DNA of 64,000 bases from assembly GCF_030463565.1 (NCBI RefSeq), contig NC_134649.1, forward strand, positions 34,931,044-34,995,043, read 5' to 3'. The DNA is from Pelecanus crispus. Its lineage: Eukaryota; Chordata; Aves; Pelecaniformes; Pelecanidae. This document shows positions 11,919 to 24,000 of this stretch, piece after piece. Numbering within the stretch: the stretch's first letter is position 1; every line of letters begins with the position of its first letter. The notes beneath the pieces are model-generated. The model saw only the letters and a list, made by a program, of their open reading frames with translations. It was not told the origin of the DNA and did not search any database. The translations under genes were made by a program, and so were the position numbers.

Positions 11919-12529
11919 TACCCGTAGAAGGATGAAGGCATCAGATCAGACAGAAAGCACAACAGAACATGAAACTAAGGAAATGTAGATCTAAAAGTCA
12001 TTAGCCCAAACAGCCCAGAGCTTTAGAGAAGCAATTTCAAGCTTTGCTCAAAAAATTAAAACACTTACTTTTTAGTTGTATATAGTTTTAAATCTTAAGC
12101 ACCAGTGTCAATCATTCTTGCGTGTTGCAGTTCCATTTGCACATCCAGAAATATCAGCAATTGTATGCAGGCCTGTACCAACACAGCACAGCAGTTACCT
12201 AACATGTCAGGGTTAAATTAAGCAATAAGGATGAATACAAGTTATTTTGTAATATTTATATTCTCATATACATGTACTATTTACATGTCTTTCTAGAAAT
12301 AGTCTGTCATACCAAAATACTGTATATTTTGTGTTGTTAGTCTGCAAATAAAGTCTTGCCTAGACCAGTGTAGTGTTAATGTCAAATGGCGTTTGGGTGA
12401 ACTGAAAACTATGCATAGTCACCCTGCTCTGATGAAAATTGCTTTTTTCCCTTCCTCTGCTGTGTAACGTCTTTCTGAAAGTAATTTGTGGAAGATAAGA
12501 AACATATACCAGGGGATCAGGCCCAGCCA

Positions 12530-13709
12530 GCATGGGTTCATGAAAGGCAGGTCCTGCTTGACCAACCTGATCTCCTTCTATGACCTGGTGACCCGCCTGG
12601 TATAGAATCATAGAATCATAGAATCTGATTGGTAGATGATGGAAAGGCTGTGGATGTCATTTACCTGGACTTTAGCAAAGCCTTTGACACAGTCTCCCAT
12701 AGCATTCTCCTTGGGAAGCTGGACAGGCGTACTCTTCGCTGGGTAAAAAACTGGCTGGGTGGCCAAGCCCAGAGAGTAGTGGTAAATGGAGTTAAGTCCA
12801 GCTGGCGACGGGTCACAAGCGGTGCTCCCCAGGGCTCAGTTTTGGGGCCAGCCTTGTTTAACACCTTTATCAACAATCTGGATGAGGGGATCGAGTGTGC
12901 CCTCAGTAAGTTTGCAGATGACACCAAACTGGGTGGGAGTGTCGATCTGCTGGAGGGTAGGATGGCCCTGCAGAGGGACCTGGACAGGCTGGACCGATGG
13001 GCCTAGGCCAACTGTATGAGGTTCAACAAGGCCAAGTGCCGGGTCCTGCACTTCAGTCACAACAACCCCATGCAGCGCTACAGGCTTGGGGAAGAGTGGC
13101 TGGAAAGCTGCCTGGCTGAAAAGGACCTGGGGGTGTTGGTGGACAGCTGCGTGAACATGAGCCAGCAGTGTGCCCAGGAGGCCAAGGCAGCCAAAAACAA
13201 CCCGGCTTGCATCAGGAATAGTGTGGCCAGCAGGAACAGGGAGGTGATTGTTCCCCTGTACTCAGCGCTGTTGAGGCCGCACCTGGAATACTGTTTTCAG
13301 TTTTGGGCCCCTCAGTACAAGAAGGACATTGAGGTGCTGGAGCGTGTCCAGAGAAGGGCAATGAAGCTGGTGAAGGGCCTGGAGTACAGGCTTTATGAGG
13401 AGCGGCTGAGGGAACTGGGGTTGTTCAGTCTGGAGGAGGTTGAGGGGAGACCTTATCGCTCTCTACAACTACCTGAAAGGAGGTTGTAGTGAGGTAGGTG
13501 TTGGTCTCTTCTCCCAAGTAACTAGCAATAGGACAAGAGGAAATGGCCTCAAGCTGTGCCAGGGGAGGTTTAGGTTGGATATTAGGAAAAATTTCTTCAT
13601 GGAAAGGGTAGTCAAGTATTGGAACAGGCTGCCCAGAGAGGTGGTGGAGTCACCATCCCTGGAAGCATTCAAAAAACGGGTGGAGGTGGCACTTTGGGAC
13701 ACGGTTTAG
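12530..13709 (+). pseudogene. CR1 ORF2 reverse transcriptase remnant
   Basis: Broken coding region of the CR1 copy: one 32-bp insertion (12602-12633), one in-frame TAG at 13003-13005, and a late frameshift near 13489. The FADD catalytic box is intact near 12915. Non-functional as it stands, because the N-terminal endonuclease part is absent. Confidence 0.85.
12602..12633 (-). repeat. 32-bp insertion of CR1-tail repeats inside a CR1
   Basis: Three ATAGAATC units, the reverse complement of the CR1 terminal octamer ATTCTATG, followed by TGATTGGT. They interrupt the CR1 frame exactly between the LVTRLV and DDGKAV parts of the reverse transcriptase. TGGT is repeated on both sides (12598-12601 and 12630-12633). 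The order otherwise continues unbroken across the insert. Confidence 0.7.
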
Positions 13710-13825
13710 TCTAGTCTACCCTTGATTGGTTTAGTGTGGACTTGGTAGTGTTAGGTTAATGGCTGGACTGGATGATCTTAAAGGTCTTTTCCAACCTAAA
13801 CGATTCTACGATCCTATGATATTTT

Positions 13826-14930
13826 AGTACTAAATATGTTTTCAAATTTGGTACTCTGCAGTCAACAAAATGAATTTTTTTTTTTTTTAAACAGAAGCTG
13901 CTTAAGGGTAAAGTAAGCAAAACATTTAAAAATAGCAAAACATTTAAAAATCATCCAGTGGAACCCACCAAGTGAGATGAACAGCTGACCCAACAGCAGC
14001 AGATCACATGACAAGAGTCAATTCTATAGAAAAAAGCAACTTACATGTTCAGCCACATCCTCTTGGGTACCTGGAAATTTCCTGCTGTTCTTTCAGATCC
14101 TTATTCTTGAGTCCTGCCTCTTGCCCAACGGCAATGCTCTCGTTCTGGTCTCACATATCACCTTGCTGCATCACTGGCCAAGCACTCAAAAATATGATGA
14201 TACAAGTTCCTATGAAGAGTTTCAACCTCCTTAAACAACCTTGTCCTCAGTGAACTACCATTCTCCAAGTCCAGCAAGTCCCTCCTGAGCCCATGGCTCA
14301 TCACTCACTCCCACAGCTCTGCTGGGCCTCCACCCCACCCGTTGGTTCGCCAGGACCTGGTACATCTCCTCCTTTGTTGACATTCTCCAGCACGTAGGGT
14401 GCTTCCTTCTTGTCTTTGGTTTTGAATGGCTGGGGGACAACGCAGAGAGGAGGAACTGAAGCAAAGGCACTAGCCGACCTCCTCCTGCAACACAACTTCC
14501 TGCTTTTCACTATCCAGTGCCTAACATTTCTGTCCAGAACAGGGGCTAGCGAACTCTTCAGGCAGCGAGGGAAGACCTCTGTTTTTGCCATACTCCCTTC
14601 AAGTCAGGATTTTAATCTTCAGCAGTAAGTTGGACCAAACACTGAACAATAGTTAACTTGATTCACTGTAGGCTACGCTGCCCAACATCTGTTTCCCTGC
14701 TGAAGCACAGCCCACTCAGACCTTCAGTGAACACCCAACCACTCCCATGCTAGAGCTTACAGTAGAGAAGGTTAGTTGCAAAGCAGAAAATGCTCCTGCT
14801 AACAGCAGGAAGACAAAGTGCTGCTGCTCACAAATTGTTAAATAACCTGAAGGTTTTTCAATGACTGAAAACATTCAGATGTTACCCCACTGCACAAAAC
14901 CCCACAGAGAAAGAGAGATTAAAAGACAGA
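13826..14930. other. Intergenic, between the CR1 and the TKT 3' end
   Basis: Frames of up to about 96 codons on both strands near 14250-14600, with no recognisable domain or splice signals. No repeat recognised. Confidence 0.45.
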
Positions 14931-14950
14931 AGTTTTTTTAAGCTGGTATT

Positions 14951-14956
14951 TTTATT
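14951..14956 (-). terminator. Poly(A) signal of TKT
   Basis: TTTATT on the + strand reads AATAAA in the TKT sense, 92 nt past the TKT stop (15048-15050). This gives a short 3' UTR of about 115 nt, ending near 14935. Confidence 0.75.
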
Positions 14957-15047
14957 AGAACTCTCTACATAAAGCACCTTTGCCTGCCTTAAACTTACAG
15001 TACTTCTCTGAACACTGCGTTTCTGTAACAGCACAAGATGCTTCAAC

Positions 15048-18000
15048 CTACTCCGCATTTCTTGATTTGGATACTGCCACCTTAACGGCTTGCACAATGG
15101 CATCTTTATCAATGCCAAACATCTTCAGGAGCTCAGCTGACTTCCCGCTGCGTGGTACATGAGATACAGCCAAGCGATTGACTGTGATACCAGGCTCACC
15201 CACTACTGCAGCACACACTGCTTCTCCAATGCCACCTATGAAAAAAAAGTCAAACACAACATGTATCTGTATGCTTCAAGAGGCAACATACAGATTGCAT
15301 GTATACCTGATTCAAAGGTCCATGCAAGTTAAATCCTCAATTCACAGGCTTATGAGAAAAACCAATATATGTCCGAGTTACCCATTTGTGAAAGGAAAAC
15401 AATTCCCTATTTCAAAGGCATTCTGAGGACAACCAGCCTGACATTTCTGAAGAACTTACACATTGCCCATAAGAAACATACACCTCTAAAGGGTACAGAA
15501 CTGTCAGGAAGCCCTCACCACTTCAGCATCAGCCACTGAGGACCAGGTTTAAAAATATATTTAGACTGAGAAGTATTTACTAGTGTACCTAATGCGCTGA
15601 AAGTCTTACTCCCACCAATCTCAACAGCATTTAAGAGCTCCATCTTTTCACAGTGCTTGTACTAGGCACCTCTCTGAGTTATGTAACATATTCACAACCT
15701 TTGCTAAGAGCTCAGCTCAGACTGAATCACTATCAGTCACAGGGACAAAGGATGCAATGAAGAACTGTGTGGTGGCAGGAGAGACACTGGAAGCAGGAGT
15801 ACTAGGGAAGAAGAAAACACAGGAATAGTGTTGAGAACATGTGCTCTGAGACCTGATATGAGAGACACCTTGGTGCTGCACTTCAGTTAGGGTGTATCCA
15901 GCTACACAGGGCTTTTCACGGCTCCAGGCACGGCATGATTTAACCAGTTAAACTTAGCCTCCAGCCAGAGGCACCTCCACGGATGCGGCTGTTAAGATCA
16001 GCCTGATGTGGGCTTGCAATGCATTCAGGCTTGTGATGTGTGTATACTTGACCTTCCTTGATTGCATCACCCAGAGAAAGCTGTGCCAGTGTAAATCGTG
16101 TGTTCAACACCCCAGGGCGTGATGATTTTGCCATCTTGCAAATCTGCAGTAAAGTATTTGTCCAGGGTTGAAAGACAAGCTAGAAAATGATGAGGCTCAA
16201 CGATGCTATCACCATCCATAATCCAGAACAAAAGTATGGTGTAACCAGAACTTATGGTAATACCAGATCACTTCAGGTACCTGGCAAGAGTGATGCTTCA
16301 CCTTAAAGTAGGATAATATTCTCATAATATCTACTAATTTCTATTAGTATGTATCTACAGTATCTACTAATGCCATAGTTCACAGCTGCCCTTCTGCTAA
16401 TTTCTCCACCTCCCCCCAAGAGGAGCAAGCCTGACATGCAATGCACAACAGCTGCTTTCTGTTTGCATATGGTCTCATCTGCATGGGACGTGTTTGCACA
16501 GGCAAGCCCCTGAAAACCTGTGCAAACAAGGCATGTCAGAGAGCAAGCAGCAGCAGATTATGGAGTTAAATCCCGTTGGTGGCCACTCACAAGTGGTGTT
16601 CCCCAGGGCTCAGTACTGGGGCCAGTTTTGTTTAATATCTTTATCAATCAATGATCTGGATGAGGGGATCGAGTGCACCCTCAGTAAGTTTGCAGATAAC
16701 ACCAAGTTGGGCAGGAGTGTTGATCTGCTTGAGGGTAGGAAGGCTCTACAGAGCGATCTGGACAGGCTGGACCGATGGGCCCAGGCCAACCGTATGAGGG
16801 TCAACAAGGCTCAGTGCCAGGTCCTGCACTTCAGTCACAACAACCCCAGGCAACGCTACAGGCTTGGGGAAGAGTGGCTGGAAAGCTGCCTGGCTGAAAA
16901 GGACCTGGGGGTGTTGGTCGACAGCCGCCTGAACATGAGCCAGCAGTGTGCCCAGGTGGCCAAGAAGGCCAACAGTATCCTGGCTTATATCAGGAATAGT
17001 GTGGCCAGCAGGACTAGGAAAGCGATTGTCGCCCTGTACTTGGCACTGGTGAAGCTGCACCTTGAATACTGTTTTCAGTTTTGGGCCCCTCAGTACAAGA
17101 AAGACATTAAGGTGCTGGTGTGTGTCCAAAGAAGGGCAACGAAGGCTCTAGAGCACAAGTCTTACGAGGAGCGGCTGAGGGAACTGGGGCTGTTTAGCCT
17201 GGAGAAAAAGGAGGCTGAGGGGAGACCTTATTGCTCTCTACAACTACCTGAAAGGAGGTTGTAGTGTGTGTGCGGGGTCAGTCTCTTCTCCCAAGTAACA
17301 AGCAATAGGACAAGAGGAAATGGCCTCAAGTTGCACCAGGGGAGGTTTAGATTGGATGTTTGGAAAAATTTCTTCACCAAAAGGGTTGTCAAGCACTGGA
17401 ACAGGCTGCCCAAGGAAGTGGTTGAGTCACTATCCCTGGAGGTATTTAAAAGATGTGTAGATATGGCGCTTAGGGATGTGATTTACTTAGCGGTTGACTT
17501 GGCAGTGTTAGGATAACGGTTGGACTCGATGATCTTAAGGGTCTTTTCCAACCTAAATGATTCTAGATTCTAAATAAAATCCTGGCACAGAAGCTGGGGG
17601 AGTCTTACAGAGCCACTCTGCTTCTCCCAAGAAGCAATTTATCTTAAGATTTACTTGGGAATCATCTTAGATTCCTTCTTGCATCCATCATGCACTTTCT
17701 ACCCTAGCTTAAGAACACTACCACATACCAGCAACAGATTCTGAAATGGCCCATAAGCAAGTGAAATGAAGGAACAAAAAAAGACTCCAGTGAGGATGTA
17801 AAGTGCTCCAGCTCTTCACAGGCCCTGATCTGCTCTTTTATAGTAGTGGAGAAGAAAGAAAGAGGAATTTATCCCAGAGTGACTGGAAACTGCCAAAACC
17901 ATCTGATTTCAAGCAACCTGGAATCAATCTTTTGGACACATGGCAAAGTTAAGAAAGCTGCACACTAATGGTCTCTCTTGCAATTTAACAAACTGCAGAG

Positions 18001-21000
18001 AAGCTGCTGTAAAGCCACTCTGAGACCATTCTCTGCAGAATCACTGCACTGCAGCAGGAGTTCACAGTTTCACTGGGCACAAATGAATCAAGACTTCACC
18101 TGGACCAAGCATACAGAAGGGCACACAAGGCCACGTTAATCAGAAAGGCAGCCCTGATTAACCCATTATATCTTAGGAAACTTTCAACCCTCGGTGTCAT
18201 CTTATACTCGTAACAGCAACGAAAAAGGCTAAAACCTCTCTTTTGCTTTAACTGAATGACAGCATCAGGTCCTATACTTCTCTCTCAGCTCAGGAGAAAC
18301 TCTGGGCTTCCAACCCCTGGGCAACAACTATGTGGGCTGTGACCTCCTGGACCCAGCTCACCTTCATGGTAATGGTCCTCAACAGTGATGATTCTGCCCT
18401 TGGTTGCTCTTGCATTTTCAAGTATTGTCTTCTTATCCAGGGGCTTTATAGTGAAGGGATCAATCACACGGATGAAGATTTTTTCTGCAGAAAGAGAATG
18501 AAATTATTTGCAACATGAATTTGGAGAATGCAAGACAACAGAAGTGGTACAGGCAGCCCCTGTGCCCTTTTAGAGACATTATGAAAACCGCCCACACTAA
18601 CTCCCTATACCTATGGCTTCTCTACCACAGAACCCAACCAACCCTAATTTTTGTATGTATTATTTCTTCATGCACGTTATGAAATAGTGATATCCATTCA
18701 TTCCACACACAAAACTCTTGAGGCAGAAAAGCCTTGGGTAAGTGACTGAAAGTCACTATGAGTGCCTGTCAGCAAAACAGTAATCTAACTGGTCTTCCCA
18801 CAGGTAAGAACACAATCTAGTCACCAGGAAATCCTTCTTATTCAGACTATCAATCACAATTTTTTTTCCCAGACTTTATTTTACCTTTATTGTCAAGCCA
18901 AGCACAATTTCCTCCTGCTTCTTCGGTCTGCAGGCATTCTGAATTCCTCACTGCAGGCTGCCCACTTATCAGGTATGCCTATTTGAACTGCCCCAGCCCT
19001 GACTGTGGCACCCTTAAGGTTGGCATGAAAACCAGAATTTGTCCTGTCACCACAAAGCAGGCCCAGATTGCTTGTTAAAGCTATGTACAAAGGGCAATTG
19101 TTTACGAAGAACAGCAAATTACATGAGGTTTTGTCTGATCTTGGCTAGCTGAACACTGAGTCAACGCTTATCATACATAAAGAAGCCCTATGTTGACAGT
19201 TTTGTGACTGAAGGCTCTTTACGGACCAATATATTTTAGGTATTAGACACTGCTCCTACACTAAGGGATTATCTCTCCATAGCTGGTTATTCACACTTCA
19301 AGATCAGCAGAGCATCACAAAGCATGGCAAATACAGAAAAATAACAATAGTTCTGAAAATACAACTTTCAAAGTGTCCTAAGCATGATGGCTTAAGGTCA
19401 TGACAAAATATCTGTCCACCTAGATACAGCATACAAAGCTACCCGTAAGCCACAGGCAGCATTAATTGTATTATCTCTTACTATTTGTAATCTTTTCCTG
19501 GGCATAGGCTACTGACTCACAGACGGATTTTTGATGGTTTCTTTCTCTTCTTATTTCATTGAAGGATTTTTATCTTCGCTGTGAAATGCCAGTGCATTTG
19601 AGCACTATCATAGAATTACTGCCTCCCACACTAGTTAAAAGTTGATACATTCATTCAAAAAAACCAAGTTAGCAGTGAACCACATCTACACAAAGGCACT
19701 GCATATGAACAGCACTGTGTAAGAGCACACACAGTTGCTGTAGCTCAGCTGACAAGCTGTATTTTGTTAACCAGCCCCAGCCTGATTGCATTCTATTGTG
19801 TTGGTACCCTAGCCCGCCCAGACAATATGCCAAGGAAGAACCAATCCTGCTTCTTACACACTGTCTCTAAGATTCTGCCTGCAGGGCACTTTCAGACAGG
19901 TTAGTAATTCTAAGGAGACTTTGATCTGATCAGTTTGGCAATTTTCATGGCTACTAATGCTGCTAAGCTAACTAAAACCTACTCAATTAGGCAAGCTTGG
20001 CAGATGTATACTATGTTGCACTCTATCAGCTTAACAGGTGACCAGTTGTCTGTAACATTTTAATTAATGTTTACCAATACAAAGGGTGAACAGTTAGGCT
20101 GAGTGGTATTGATTTCTTTGCTGTGTTAAATGATTAAAAAGGAAAAAAAACCCAAACCATAATCTGATCACCTTTTCTCAGCTGCTCTGCTGCAGCCAGA
20201 GCCTCATGCAGAGTGACTCCTGCTCCAATCACAGTCACTTGGTCATCCTTACTTTTCAGAACCACCTGCAAGAAAATGTTTCCATGTATTTTTAACAACA
20301 AATCTTATTGATACTTCTAACATTTCTGGAGATTTCATTAAAAAGATCAAATCTTTGGCACTGGAATGCTTTAGCGGGAAAGGGGCTTTTACAGGAGGAA
20401 CTTTGCATATTTTTTCTGATTCTACTTATCTGGGCAATATTTACCTTTGCCTGTCCAATGTGGAAGTCCTCATTGTTGTTGTAAATGACAGGATTTTCAG
20501 GACGACTAGTTCTTATGAAACAAATGCCCTGTTTCCGAAGTAAACATGTTATAAGTTACAAAACCAGAAAGGTGTTGACATTCTAGTTTGTAAACCCTAT
20601 GAAAAATATACAGCAAAACAACTTTTTCTATTTGCCTGGTTTTCACCCTTCTATGTGATCTCTGGTTCTACTGAGTAAACTTTTCTTCCTCACCCCCACA
20701 ATTCCCATTAGTCCTTTTTCATTAGCTGGTTGTTTCAGACCTTACAATACAGTTAACCTCTTCTTAGAGCATGCTGATAACTTACAATTTTCTTTCTGAT
20801 TCCAAGATCTTTATTTCTCTTTTGTTCTCTTGTGGAAATAGAAAATCCCAATAGAGTTATTTACAATCTTAAAATTTTGCCATACATGTGCAAATTTTAC
20901 TCTAGTGACTTTAAAGCAAAAGAAGAAATACTCAGCTGAAAGCAAGGAAAAATCCTTTCCATCGGTTAACATTCAGATGCCCTTCCAAAAGAAGTAACAA

Positions 21001-24000
21001 ACCAGTACTTAAATCTAACATCTCCCTCACACTACCTTACACTGCCCCCCCAATCTTTTTTTCACAAACCATTCATCATATCTGTTACATACCAAATTTC
21101 CACACTCCTTCACTTAACTGCTGTACTAGCAAGATTGAAATTTTTCAAATTATTTGCTCCTTTCTCAAGGTAAATTCCTATGGCAGCTGAAAAAAGTACC
21201 GATCAAGGAGATGATCTGACCCAATGCTACCAGTGATGTTTGACCATTACTATGTCAAATTAGCTGAAGGTAAGATAGACCAGAAACTGTCACAGCCACA
21301 TGGGAAGTCTTAGTTGTCTTCAGCCACAGTCCAATTTAACTGCAATCCATCATTGGCAACAGAGGAGCAAAAGATGACCAGCGAGACTGTCAACTAGCAT
21401 AAGCACCAGCTCTCAGTATCTCCAAAAGACATAGACTGCCTTAGACTACTAAAGGACCTGACTCCTGAGCTTTCACGTACAGGCACGATGATCAAAATCC
21501 TCAAGATAAATTTACCTTTCCATATCCAGCTTCAATTCTGACCCCAGAGATATCATACTAGAAGTGTACTTCCGGTAAGTTTGCTAAAGGACAACAAGGA
21601 AGTTACACTTGCCCTTATTTCTGAGCCAATTTAGACCCAAACTACAATTGCTGTGTAATCATTTACATCGCCCCAAATCTGGCCCACAGCATTCCAGACT
21701 GTTCATTCTACACTAGCCTGGACAGAATGCCTGCAACCTTTCCATGCAAAGAAAACATCCCACTGCCACACTACAGCCTTTGAAAGAATTTATGTGGGTA
21801 GACACATGCAAGAAACATGCCAGAAGCAACAAAAGAATTAAAAAGAAAAAAAAAAAATTCTCTAGCTCAGAAATACTGTGATGCAAACCTTGGTGTTGGC
21901 AGCTATTTCCACTGCTTTTTCAGTAGCTACAGCATCGCTAGGGTAAAACACAGTGGCAGTGGGAACAGCCCGGAACATGCACAGATCCTCCAGTCCCATC
22001 TGAGATGGCCCATCCTCACCTGGAAGAATTACACCAGGGTTACAAAAGAGTAAGTCCACATTTTTGACAATCATTCAATATAGCAGTGAGGTTCAATGTA
22101 GACCAGGGGAAAAAAAAAAAAAGTAGAAAATCAGGCACACACAGGACATGCAAGTCTACCTGCTTGAGAAAAGAATCATCTTCTCCTTAAGCCTGGAACC
22201 ATCTAAACAGTAAATAAAGATAGAAAGAGACTAAAAAGAAAGAGAACTGGGGTTAAAAAGAAAAAGTAGAAAATGAAGTGTAACAATAAAACAACACAAA
22301 AGGAAGACAACCAAAGTGGGAAGGGTACAGGTACAGAAAGAGGGTCACAAGGTATCTGAGCATCTTCAGATTTACATGTACTGAGGCTGCACAAGCAAAA
22401 TTTATACTTGTCCATAGTGTTCCTCTAGATTTAAACTGCTGGAAATGTGAAAGGAGAATTGCACGTGTTCCATCAGAAATGGAGAGTGCACTTGGTGCAA
22501 CTACTCTCAAATTCTTAGGCTCACTTCAAGATTAAATGAAGGGTATGTATTTTTCAATACTATAATAAGTCTTTTAAAGAGCAATAGGGCATCTGTGTTG
22601 TTAATTTAGCAACTCAAGCGCCTTATGGCATAAACTGCAGATCTATAAAAAAGAACTGTTAGTCAGAACATGTGCTAGATGCCATGATTTTCCATAGTTA
22701 AAGAAACAACCACCACAACACTCCCCACCCGCAATGACTTTATGTAATGGTGCTGTGGGAATGGCACTGTTCCAAACTAACCATGCAAAGAGTTCTGAAT
22801 CCAGTCACGTCACAGCCTGCAGAGCGAAAGCGGGGCAATAAGCCTTCCCACATGCACCCTCTACCTGTTACTCAAGAAGGACGAGTTCACGAGGAAGGAG
22901 GAGAGTGTTTTCATAAGAGCAGCACAAAACTCTGAAGAACTTTGAACATGTTAAAGAAATCAATCATTGAACTCCGCCACTATACATTACTAATAAAGTA
23001 AGCACAAACCAGGGGAAGAGAGTGTCTTGGCCTTCAGTCATGACATGAAAAAAATTCTCAACGTCACAGTTTCTAAATCTGTATGCACTCTGACTGAATG
23101 AGTGGGATGTCCTAAAACGCACCCACACAATGTATACACAGAAGAAAAGTGAAATTATGAAGAACAAAATTAACAGGTACCTGAATCAGAATCTTACCCA
23201 AGGTAAAGAGTCCTACTTTTGCTAACATGGTGGCAATTAATACCACCTTTCACAATTCATAACAGTAATTTACCAACTAGGACTAAGCTGAGTTCAGCCC
23301 CAAGCACATCTTTATGAAAATCCTGATTTCTGTGGTTTTAGAGTAATGCAGATCAAAAGAGAGTAATTTCAATTACATCTGCAAAACCTATATTTATAGG
23401 TTAATAAAAAAATGCAAGTGCTTAATATGAACAGTATCGAATGTCTAGAATATAAAACTGGTTGTCTAAACAACTGTTACTTCTATTTTTGACATGTGTA
23501 CACTATGATTTCTTTCCCTACACGTTCAGTTTGGAAAATACAGATTTTTTTTTTTTTTTTTACCTTGAAAACACATTTAATGTTTCATTAGATTTTTTGG
23601 TCCATCAGTAACTATTGGTCTAGAAGTGAATTTAGTACAAGTTCAGGAGGTCATTGTGATAGTTATTTCTCATAAATTTAATGGATCCAAATATCAATGC
23701 TGTAGAAGTCCAGGTCTACCTAGGACTGCATACATAAAACTTCAATTTTCACCACAAATCCAGTTAGAATTCTGAATTCCATGCAGGTCCAAAGTTCTAA
23801 TAGGAAGTACACTTAATTCATACCCTTGCATTTAAAATTGAATTTTCTAACTGCTGAAGGATTTCTCTGAATTACTTTCTTTTACAACTTGGTTGCAAAA
23901 CTTCGGGTTCAAATTCTTTTTTGAAAATCAGTTGAGGCCTGAATCAGATTTGTAACTCAAACAACTTCATAAATCTAAGTATGCACTTCACAATCACAGC

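Larger units (their letters stand above)
12505..13825 (+). mobile_element. CR1 LINE, 3' part with reverse transcriptase fragment
   Basis: The + strand reads through the finger/palm part of CR1 ORF2 to the 3' UTR and a degenerate ATTCTATG tail. About 12530-12600 encodes HGFMKGRSCLTNLISFYDLV, which then breaks at a 32-bp insertion. From 12634 the frame resumes with [19 protein letters not shown] and the catalytic FADDTKLG box. It breaks again at TAG (13003-13005) where related copies have a glutamine codon, and shifts frame after 13489 before the terminal [20 protein letters not shown]. It is therefore a dead, 5'-truncated copy. It lies between the convergent ends of TMEM40 and TKT. Confidence 0.93.

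Noticed and set aside
15940-16134. 64-codon minus-strand frame in the last TKT intron
   Set aside because: No recognisable family, no splice signals joining it to TKT, and TKT is complete without it.
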